A stretch of 34,192 bases of DNA from Patulibacter sp. (GTDB lineage Bacteria > Actinomycetota > Thermoleophilia > Solirubrobacterales > Solirubrobacteraceae): the NCBI GenBank assembly GCA_015478825.1, contig JADMKN010000068.1, positions 1-34,192 of the forward strand, given 5' to 3'. Made by a program: the position numbers and the translations under genes. Below are positions 27,158-34,192 of this stretch, piece by piece; position 1 is the first letter of the stretch, and every line of letters begins with the position of its first letter. Under the pieces are notes generated by a model. The model saw only the letters and a list, made by a program, of their open reading frames with translations, was not told the DNA's origin and did no database searches.

Positions 27158-28699
27158 GTGCCAGCGTCCGACCGCATGGGGATCGCGTTGGACCGCGCGA
27201 CGCGGCGGTACGGCGACGGGCGGGTGCTGGTCGGCGGGTCGCCCCGGCGGGTGCTGCGACTGAGCGCCCCGGGCGCCGCCGCGGTCGACGCGCTGCAGGC
27301 CGGGGAGGCGACCACCCCGGTCGTGCTCGCGCTCGGACGGCAGTTGATCGACGCGGGACTGGCGCACCCCGAGCCGGCCACGCCGCGGTTCGCGCCGAGC
27401 GTGACCGTCGTGATCCCGGTCCGCGACCGGGCGCCCGAGCTCGACCGCTGCCTGACGACGCTCGGGCCGCGGGGCCGCCGCAACGGACGCAGGGGACGGT
27501 TCGAGGTCCTCGTGGTCGACGACGGCTCGAGCGACGCCGCGGCGATCCGCGCGGTCTGCGCCTGGCACGGCACCGGCCTGTTGCGCCTGCCGCGATCCGA
27601 AGGGCCGGCGGCGGCGCGCAACGCGGCGCTCGCGTGGGTCTCGAGCGAGCTGGTGGCGTTCCTCGACAGCGACTGCGTGGCCCCGGCCAACTGGGTCGCC
27701 GAGCTGTCGGGCTACTTCGACGATCCCCGGGTCGGAGCCGTCGCGCCGCGGGTTCGCTCGCTGGTCGGGCGCGGCTTCGTCGGACGCTACGCGGCGGCCC
27801 GCTCCCCGCTCGACATGGGGGAGCGACCCTGCGCGGTCGCGCCGGGCAACGTCGTCTCCTACGTCCCGACCGCCGCGCTGGTGGTGCGTCGCGCGGCGCT
27901 CGGCGAAGGGTTCGATCCGGCGTTGCGCTACGGCGAGGACGTCGACCTGGTCTGGCGGTTGAGCGACGGCGGCTGGAGGGTCCGCTACGTGCCCGCGGTC
28001 GAGGTCGACCACGAGGACCCCGAGGACTGGCGCACGCTGCTGCGGCGGCGCTGGGCCTACGGCAGCTCGGCGGGTCCGCTCGCCGAGCGCCACGGCGCCC
28101 GGCTGGCGCCGGTGGTGCTGCAGCCGGCCGCGACCGTGGCCGCCGCGCTGCTGCTGACCCGGCGTCCCGGCGCGGCGGCGCTGGTGACCCTGGCCCGGTC
28201 GGGCTGGATGGCGCACCGGCTGCGCTCGTCCGGCGTGCCGGTGCGGTGGGCCGGGCCGTGGACCCTGCAGACGCTCGCCCGGACGCTCGACGGGCTGGCG
28301 CGGACGGGGACGATCCTCGCCGCGCCGGCGCTGCTGACGGGCATGCTCGTGCCGTCGCGCGTGCGCACGCCGCTGGTCCTGCTGGCGGTCGGCAGCGGCG
28401 CGGCGTCGTGGTGGCGCGAGGGCCGCGGGCACGACCTCGATCCGCTGCGCTGGACGCTCGCGAGCTGGCTCGACGACGCGGCCTACGGAGCGGGGGTCTG
28501 GAGCGGCAGCGTGCGCTCGCGGACGCCGTGGGCGGTGCTGCCGGCGGTCGGCGGGTCGGGTGAGCTGCGGCGCGCCTGGTCGGTGGCGGCCGAGCGGGTC
28601 GGCGCGCTGCGCGACCGGGCGCCGGCGGTCGGTCGCCGGCTCGCGGCGGCGCGGCGCGGGTTCGGCGCCGTGCGGCGAGGCCTGCGGCGCGTCCCGTGA
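27158..28699 (+). CDS. mftF: Mycofactocin glycosyltransferase MftF (GT2 family)
   Basis: PSVTVVIPVRDRAPELDRCLTTL, VVDDGSSD, FLDSDCVAPANWV, YGEDVDLVWRL; order after mftE. Confidence 0.92.
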   Translation: MPASDRMGIALDRATRRYGDGRVLVGGSPRRVLRLSAPGAAAVDALQAGEATTPVVLALGRQLIDAGLAHPEPATPRFAPSVTVVIPVRDRAPELDRCLTTLGPRGRRNGRRGRFEVLVVDDGSSDAAAIRAVCAWHGTGLLRLPRSEGPAAARNAALAWVSSELVAFLDSDCVAPANWVAELSGYFDDPRVGAVAPRVRSLVGRGFVGRYAAARSPLDMGERPCAVAPGNVVSYVPTAALVVRRAALGEGFDPALRYGEDVDLVWRLSDGGWRVRYVPAVEVDHEDPEDWRTLLRRRWAYGSSAGPLAERHGARLAPVVLQPAATVAAALLLTRRPGAAALVTLARSGWMAHRLRSSGVPVRWAGPWTLQTLARTLDGLARTGTILAAPALLTGMLVPSRVRTPLVLLAVGSGAASWWREGRGHDLDPLRWTLASWLDDAAYGAGVWSGSVRSRTPWAVLPAVGGSGELRRAWSVAAERVGALRDRAPAVGRRLAAARRGFGAVRRGLRRVP

Positions 28700-29988
28700 C
28701 GTCCCCGAGGCCGACGTCCGGCGGCGACGCGGCGGCCGATCAGCCGCCGGAGGCCCGCGAGGCCCGCGAGCGGATCGCCGACCTGCCGTCGGAGCTGGGC
28801 GCCGCGCTGCGTCCGATCCTTCCCGACGTGGCGGACGAGATCCTGACCGCGATCCGGCTCGAGGTCGACGAGTACCGGCGGCCGTTCGAGGGGCGGTTCG
28901 GCGACGCGGTCCGGAGCGGCGTCGAGTTCACGCTCGGCGAGTTCGTGGCGATGCTCGAGGACCCGGCGCGGCAGCCGGCCGGGACCGAGATGATCGAGCA
29001 GTTGGGGCGCGGCGAGGTCCGCTCTGGACGGACGTTGGACGCGCTCCAGGCGGCGTACCGCTGCGGGGCGCGGGTCGCCTGGCGGCGGTTCGGCGACGCG
29101 GCCCGGGCCCACGGCGCCGATCAACGCACGCTGATCCGGCTCGGTGACGCGATCTTCGCCTACATCCACCGTCTGGCCGCGCTCTCGGTCGCCGGCTGGG
29201 CCGACGAGCAGACGTTGCGCGCGGGGGCGACCCAGCGCTCGCGGGACGCGCTGGTCCGCCTGATCGCGTCGTCGACCCGGGTCCCGGTCGAGGATCTCGA
29301 CGCCGCCGCCCAGGCGTTGGCCTGGGCGCCGCCCCGCGAGGTCGCGGTGGTCGTGCTGATGGGGTCGGAGAACGCCGGCGACCTGCTGCGGATCGACCCC
29401 GGCGTGGTCGCCGCCGCGCGGGACGGCGCGGTGATCGGGATCGTGCCGGTGCCGACGGCGCTGGCCCGGGTCCGCGAAGCGCTGCGACACGCGCCCGCGG
29501 TGCTCGGCCCGACGGTGCCGTGGCCGCGGGTCGGTCGGTCGTACCGTCGCGCCCGGTCGGTCGCCGCGCTGCTCGACGCCGGCCGGATCGGGACCCCGGC
29601 CCGGCCCGGGCTGGTGCAGGCCGTCGATCATCTCGCGGACGAGGTCGTCCACGCCAACCCCGAGGCGGCCGAGGACCTGGCCGCAGCGATGCTCGGTCCG
29701 ATCGAACGGCTGCCCGAGAGCCGGCGGGCGCGGCACCTCGAGACGCTGCGGGCGTGGCTCGACCACCGCGGGCATGGGCCGCGGATGGCCGAGGCGCTGC
29801 ATCTTCACGCCCAGACCGTGCGCTACCGCGTGGCGCGGCTGCGGGAGACGCTGGACGTCGACCTCGACGACCCCGACGACCGGTTCGCGATCGAGCTCGC
29901 CCTCCGCTGGCGGGCCGGGCCGACCTCTACGGACCGTCTATTGCCGTTTGGTGATATTGAACACAACGGTCCACGCGGAGAGGCGTAG
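28696..29988 (+). CDS. PucR-family helix-turn-helix regulator
   Basis: C-terminal MAEALHLHAQTVRYRVARLRETLDVDLDDPDDRFAIELALR HTH_30; GTG start overlaps mftF stop. Confidence 0.85.
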   Translation: MTSPRPTSGGDAAADQPPEAREARERIADLPSELGAALRPILPDVADEILTAIRLEVDEYRRPFEGRFGDAVRSGVEFTLGEFVAMLEDPARQPAGTEMIEQLGRGEVRSGRTLDALQAAYRCGARVAWRRFGDAARAHGADQRTLIRLGDAIFAYIHRLAALSVAGWADEQTLRAGATQRSRDALVRLIASSTRVPVEDLDAAAQALAWAPPREVAVVVLMGSENAGDLLRIDPGVVAAARDGAVIGIVPVPTALARVREALRHAPAVLGPTVPWPRVGRSYRRARSVAALLDAGRIGTPARPGLVQAVDHLADEVVHANPEAAEDLAAAMLGPIERLPESRRARHLETLRAWLDHRGHGPRMAEALHLHAQTVRYRVARLRETLDVDLDDPDDRFAIELALRWRAGPTSTDRLLPFGDIEHNGPRGEA

Positions 29989-30085
29989 GCCGGGAATTTC
30001 GGAACGACCGCGTGTCGGTCTTGGCCGATCTCTCGTGTGATGTGCCGCACGCTTCCTCGTAACCGTGTACGTTTGCGTGAATCAC

Positions 30086-30115
30086 GGCCGTCTCCGCGCT
30101 TCCCGCGCGGCGGCC
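30086..30115 (+). other. GC-rich hairpin in the 5' leader of the secreted-protein gene
   Basis: CCGCGC-TTCCC-GCGCGG flanked by GGCCG/CGGCC. Confidence 0.35.
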
Positions 30116-30157
30116 GGGAGTCCGATTCGCGTCAACCATGAGGTGATAGTCAACGCC

Positions 30158-30910
30158 ATGCGCAAACTCACGTTCTTGCTTCCCGCGGCTGCCGCGGCGG
30201 CCCTGTCGGCGTCGGCCGTCGTTCCCGCGATCGCCCAGTCGCCCGAGCCGGTGACCACGATCGAGGCCTCCGGCAAGGTGATCCCCAACAAGGCCGGCAC
30301 GAAGAAGAAGCCGAAGTCGGTCAAGCTCGATTTCAAGGGCTCGATGTCGACGTCGGGCGAGGACGGCCTCAACAAGCCGGTCGTCAACAAGATCGAGATC
30401 CTGCTGCCGAAGGACGGCTACTACGCCGGCGGCAAGCTGCCGAAGGGCGTCAAGGGCAAGGTCACGCCGAAGTGCTCCGAGTCGGCGATGATGAACGGTC
30501 TGCCGGGCGACGTCTGCCCGAAGGGCTCGATCGTCGGCAAGGGCTCCGGCAACGCCTGGGCCGACACCGTCACGACCAAGGTCGACCTGACCTTCGTCAA
30601 CGGCGGCGCGAACACGATCTACGCCTTCACGGAGCTGACCAACCCGGCGGTCGTCCAGCTTCCCGTCGCGGGCAAGATCAAGAAGCAGTCCGGTAAGTGG
30701 GGCTACAAGGTCACGTTCACGGTGCCCGAGGATCTGCAGGTCGTCGCCGGCACGCCGATCTCGCTGCGCGACCTCAAGGCCAAGATCACGGCGAAGAACT
30801 ACCTGTTCACGACCGGCTGCCCGAAGAACAAGAAGTGGCCCTACGAGGTCACGACCTACCAGAACACGACGGCCCCGGCCAACTTCAAGGGCACGACGCC
30901 CTGCAAGTGA
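30158..30910 (+). CDS. Secreted protein of unknown function with four cysteines after the signal peptide
   Basis: MRKLTFLLPAAAAAALSASAVVPAIAQ signal peptide; KCSESAMMNGLPGDVCPKGSIVGKGSGNA and TTGCPKNKKWPYEVTTYQNTTAPANFKGTTPCK. Confidence 0.8.
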   Translation: MRKLTFLLPAAAAAALSASAVVPAIAQSPEPVTTIEASGKVIPNKAGTKKKPKSVKLDFKGSMSTSGEDGLNKPVVNKIEILLPKDGYYAGGKLPKGVKGKVTPKCSESAMMNGLPGDVCPKGSIVGKGSGNAWADTVTTKVDLTFVNGGANTIYAFTELTNPAVVQLPVAGKIKKQSGKWGYKVTFTVPEDLQVVAGTPISLRDLKAKITAKNYLFTTGCPKNKKWPYEVTTYQNTTAPANFKGTTPCK

Positions 30911-30975
30911 GCACGGCGCAGTGACCGGCGGTTCGGGGCCCCAGGGTCCCGACCCGCGGAAGAGAGAAGAGGCAC

Positions 30976-31015
30976 CCACGGGGGCGCGGTCACGGCGGTG
31001 ACGGCGCCCCCGTGG
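30976..31015. terminator. Strong hairpin between convergent genes
   Basis: CCACGGGGGCGC / GCGCCCCCGTGG perfect 12-bp stem with inner GTCAC-GGCG-GTGAC. Confidence 0.65.
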
Positions 31016-31058
31016 TGCTTCAGCCGTGGGGACCGCCGTGGTGGTGCTCCGAGCAGCG

Positions 31059-31078
31059 GGCCCGGCCGCCTTCGGGCC
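31059..31078 (-). terminator. Possible hisS-side hairpin
   Basis: GGCCCG / CGGGCC inverted repeat just 3' of the hisS stop on the minus strand. Confidence 0.35.
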
Positions 31079-31094
31079 GAGCCGGCACGGACCC

Positions 31095-32348
31095 TCAGCC
31101 CAGGTCGCGCAGCTCGTCGCCGTCGAGCGTCGCGTAGGCCGCGATGCCCAGCGCGCGGACCTCGTCGAGCACCCTCCGCATGTTCTTGGCGCGGGGGATC
31201 AGCGTGACCGCGTGGCCGCGGGCGATCCACGCGCGCTTCGCGGTCAGGACCTGGGTCGCGTCCGCGTCGGTCGGGTGGACCAGCGCGATCCGCCGCGGTC
31301 CGGACGCCTCCGGATCGGGAGCCAGGTCGACCAGTCGCTCGAAGCCGAGCGAGAACCCGCAGGCCGGGACGTCACGCCCGAGGAACCGGCCGACCATCCC
31401 GTCGTACCGGCCACCGCCGCCGATCGAGCTGCCGCTCTCGGGGTGCTCGACCTCGAAGATCGTGCCGGTGTAGTAGCCGAGCCCGCGCACGAGCGTCGGG
31501 TCGAAGCGGACCACGCCCGGCCCGACGATCGCCTCGACGCCGGCGAGGATCGTACGGTGGTCGTCGAGCGCGGCCGTCGCCTCGTCGCCGGGATCGAGCA
31601 GGGCCGCGAACTCGCCCGCGTCGATCGGGCCCGACGCAAACCGCTGCAGGTGGCGGCCGAGGGTGGCGGCGACGCCGTCGCCGAGCTCGAGCCCGTCGAG
31701 CTGCTGCTGGACCTGCTCGAGCCCGATCTTGTCGCGCTTGTCGATCACGACGAGCACCGCGGCCCGCTGGTCGTCGGCGACGCCAGCGCTGGCGAGCAGC
31801 GCCTTGAGCAGTCGCCGGTCGTTGATCCGCACCGTCGCTCCGCGGACGCCCAGCGCGTCGAGCGCGGTCAGCGTGGTCGTGACCAGCTCGGTCTCCGCCA
31901 GCGGCCCCGGCTCGCCGATGATGTCGATGTCGCACTGGGTGAACTGCCGGAAGCGGCCCTTCTGCGGACGCTCGGCGCGCCACACCGGGGCGATCTGGAT
32001 CAGCCGTGCGACCCGCGGCAGCCGGGAGTGCTCGCTGGCGTAGAACCGCGACAGCGGCACCGTCAGGTCGTAGCGCAGCCCGAGGTCGCAGAGCTCGTGG
32101 ACCGCGTCGATCGCGTGCGCGTCCTCGACCGTCAGCCCGCGCCGCTGGATCGCGAAGATCATCCCGACGTTGTCGCCGCCGTCGCTGCTGCGCAGCCGGT
32201 CGAGCGGCTCGACCACCGGGGTCTCGATCTCGGCGAAGCCGTGCTCCGCGTAGACCCCGCGGATCGTGCTCAGTAGCTGGTCGCGGCGGGCCTTGTCGGT
32301 GGGCGCGTAGTCCCGGAACCCGCGCGCGGGCGATACATCCTTGCTCAC
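31095..32348 (-). CDS. hisS: Histidine--tRNA ligase
   Basis: ARGFRDYAP, YDLTVPLSRF, RAERPQKGRFRQFTQCDIDIIG, GLGYYTGTIFEVE class II HisRS motifs. Confidence 0.95.
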   Translation of the reverse strand: MSKDVSPARGFRDYAPTDKARRDQLLSTIRGVYAEHGFAEIETPVVEPLDRLRSSDGGDNVGMIFAIQRRGLTVEDAHAIDAVHELCDLGLRYDLTVPLSRFYASEHSRLPRVARLIQIAPVWRAERPQKGRFRQFTQCDIDIIGEPGPLAETELVTTTLTALDALGVRGATVRINDRRLLKALLASAGVADDQRAAVLVVIDKRDKIGLEQVQQQLDGLELGDGVAATLGRHLQRFASGPIDAGEFAALLDPGDEATAALDDHRTILAGVEAIVGPGVVRFDPTLVRGLGYYTGTIFEVEHPESGSSIGGGGRYDGMVGRFLGRDVPACGFSLGFERLVDLAPDPEASGPRRIALVHPTDADATQVLTAKRAWIARGHAVTLIPRAKNMRRVLDEVRALGIAAYATLDGDELRDLG

Positions 32349-32371
32349 CCGCGCATCATCGCACTCCCGGC

Positions 32372-33322
32372 CTACGCGGCGTCGGAGAGCGGGGCGCCCT
32401 GGGGCGCCGTGGCGGGGACGGCGCCCGGCAGCTTCTTCGCCTGCTGCTCACGGCTGATGTAGACCGGCTTCGACATCAGGCCGAGCTTGACGAAGCCCTT
32501 GATCAGCAGTGCCGACAGGTCGACCTCGTACCAGCGCATGCCGTGGCTGGCCGAGCGGGGGAAGGCGTGGTGGTTGTGGTGCCACGACTCGCCGAGGGTC
32601 AGGACCGCGAGGAACGGGTTGTTGCGCGAGTGGTCATCGACGTCGAACCGGCGGTAGCCGGAGAAGTGGCAGATCGAGTTGACCGACCAGGTCACGTGAT
32701 GGATGAAGAAGATCCGGACGAGGCCGGCCCAGACGAAGGTCTGCAGGCCGCCGGCGACCGTGCCGTAGAACGCCCAGCCGGCGAGGAACGGGATGATCAG
32801 GCCGACGAGCGCGATCCACGGGAACCACTTCGAGATCCGCACCAGGCCCTTGTCGCGGAGCAGGTCCGGGGTGTGCTTGCGCGGCCAGCCCCGCTCGATC
32901 TCGGTCGACCAGAGCCATCCGACGTGGGCGTGCCAGAGCCCGCGCAGGCCCTCGCCGCCGCCGATGTGCGGGGAGTGCGGATCGCCCTCCTGGTCGGTGT
33001 GGGCGTGGTGCTTGCGGTGGTCCGCGGCCCAGATCAGGGCCGGACCCTCGACCGCCGTCGAGCCGGCGACCACGAACGCGTAGCGAACCCACTTCGGGGC
33101 CTGGACGGCGCCGTGGGTCAGCATCCGGTGGTACCCGACGGTCACGCCGAAGGCGCTGATCAGGTACATCCCGACGAGCATCGCGATGTCGAACCACGTC
33201 ACCGCGGAGTTCCAGAGCATCGCGATCGCGGTCAGGACGCCGATGAACGGGACGGCGACGGCCACGATGTTCACGTAGCGCGTCGCCTTCGACATCGTCT
33301 TGTGGGGGCGGACCTCGGACAT
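32372..33322 (-). CDS. Acyl-CoA delta-9 fatty acid desaturase
   Basis: Histidine boxes HRMLTH, DHRKHHAHTD, SWHHNHHAFPRSA; four hydrophobic segments. Confidence 0.93.
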   Translation of the reverse strand: MSEVRPHKTMSKATRYVNIVAVAVPFIGVLTAIAMLWNSAVTWFDIAMLVGMYLISAFGVTVGYHRMLTHGAVQAPKWVRYAFVVAGSTAVEGPALIWAADHRKHHAHTDQEGDPHSPHIGGGEGLRGLWHAHVGWLWSTEIERGWPRKHTPDLLRDKGLVRISKWFPWIALVGLIIPFLAGWAFYGTVAGGLQTFVWAGLVRIFFIHHVTWSVNSICHFSGYRRFDVDDHSRNNPFLAVLTLGESWHHNHHAFPRSASHGMRWYEVDLSALLIKGFVKLGLMSKPVYISREQQAKKLPGAVPATAPQGAPLSDAA

Positions 33323-33385
33323 ATGCTCATGGTATGCGTGTCCGTCCCCCCGACCTACCGGCGATCTCGCAAAGTTGACCGCCGT

Positions 33386-33405
33386 TACTCATCACATGAT
33401 GAGTA
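33386..33405. promoter_or_regulatory. Palindromic candidate operator TACTCATCA-CA-TGATGAGTA upstream of the desaturase
   Basis: Perfect 9-bp inverted repeat with 2-bp spacer. Confidence 0.6.
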
Positions 33406-33409
33406 CGTC

Positions 33410-34012
33410 CTAGCTACGGGCGGTCTTCCGGAGCTGGAGCGCCAGGCCGATCTCGACGGCGCCGCGCAGCAGGAAGCCGAGGCCCGCGAGCAGCGCCACG
33501 GTCTGCAGGCCGATCACCGGGTCGACCACGAGCACCACGCCCGCGGCGATCCCGATCACGCCGAGCAGGCCGCGCCAGACGCGGTGACGCTGTTCGTGGA
33601 AGGCGGTCACCAGGTCGCCGATCCCGGTCAGCATGAACCAGAACGCGACCGTCAGCAGCACCGCGGCGATGCCCGCGCCCGGTCGGACGAAGCAGATCAG
33701 GCCGGCGAGCGTGGCCACGAAGCCGAGCAGCACCGACAGCGTCTGACGGCCGGCCGAGCCGTCACCGGTCAGGCCGGTCGCGATCGTCGCCACGCCGGTG
33801 ATCATCAGCGAGACGCCGAACAACAGCCCGAGGAACAGCACGGTCGCCCCGGGGACCGCCAACGCGAGCACGCCAACGAGGACCGACAGCAGACCGCTGA
33901 TCAGGACGAGCCACCAGAGGCGCGGCGGCGGACCGTCGACGGCGACGGCGGCGACGGCCGGGCCGTCGGTCGGTGGGACGCCGGCGGGCGCAGGGGCAGG
34001 GGACGAGGACAT
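33410..34012 (-). CDS. HdeD family acid-resistance-like membrane protein (DUF308)
   Basis: Repeated hydrophobic segments LLSVLVGVLALAVPGATVLFLGLLFGVSLMITGVATI...GVIGIAAGVVLVVDPVIGLQTVALLAGLGFLLRGAVEI. Confidence 0.85.
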   Translation of the reverse strand: MSSSPAPAPAGVPPTDGPAVAAVAVDGPPPRLWWLVLISGLLSVLVGVLALAVPGATVLFLGLLFGVSLMITGVATIATGLTGDGSAGRQTLSVLLGFVATLAGLICFVRPGAGIAAVLLTVAFWFMLTGIGDLVTAFHEQRHRVWRGLLGVIGIAAGVVLVVDPVIGLQTVALLAGLGFLLRGAVEIGLALQLRKTARS

Positions 34013-34192
34013 GCGGGGTTCCTTCGGCGGGATCAGGTCGGGGACAGGCTACCCTCGGACCGTCGATTTGCGGGAAGAATGGCCGGGCCGTGGCGAGCTA
34101 CCCTGGTGATGCCGGATCGGGCCCCGACGGGTCCCGCAGCCCCGGTCGCGACGTGCCGCTCTCGACACATCGAACGGATTGTGACCAATCCG

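Noticed and set aside
31095-33322. Desaturase-hisS gene adjacency (23-bp gap) as a functional link
   Set aside because: Same-strand proximity alone is weak evidence; no coupling motif or shared function is apparent.
1-34192. CRISPR arrays, tRNAs, rRNAs, transposases, attachment sites
   Set aside because: No repeat-spacer pattern, tRNA-like sequence or recombinase/transposase ORF was recognised on reading; not ruled out computationally.

Overview
High-GC actinobacterial window (Thermoleophilia/Solirubrobacterales-like by feel; inference only). At its core is a complete mycofactocin (MFT) biosynthesis operon on the + strand: mftA (45-aa precursor ending IDGMCGVY), mftB, mftC, mftD, mftE, mftF, plus a PucR-type regulator start/stop-coupled to mftF. 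The MFT accessory genes mftG (GMC oxidoreductase) and mftR (TetR) lie about 21 kb away at the left edge. Between the two parts is a large catabolic island. One arm is a minus-strand MmgE/PrpD - FAD dehydrogenase - MmgE/PrpD operon. The other is a tightly packed, about 15-gene plus-strand operon: ICL-superfamily lyase, cyclic amidohydrolase, isochorismatase-family amidase, cupin, MBL-fold hydrolase, sugar-type ABC importer, NDMA/mycofactocin-dependent alcohol dehydrogenase, two tandem ALDHs, FCD-GntR regulator, two SDRs and an F420/LLM oxidoreductase. The right end has a secreted Cys-containing protein of unknown function, hisS, an acyl-CoA desaturase and an HdeD-like membrane protein. Regulatory observations include nested dyads over the mftA promoter, a shared CTGTTGACA site overlapping the -35 box at both ends of the catabolic regulon, a 25-bp duplicated dyad element between mftG and mftR, and a 20-bp near-perfect palindrome upstream of the desaturase. 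No tRNA, rRNA, CRISPR array or mobile element was recognised.
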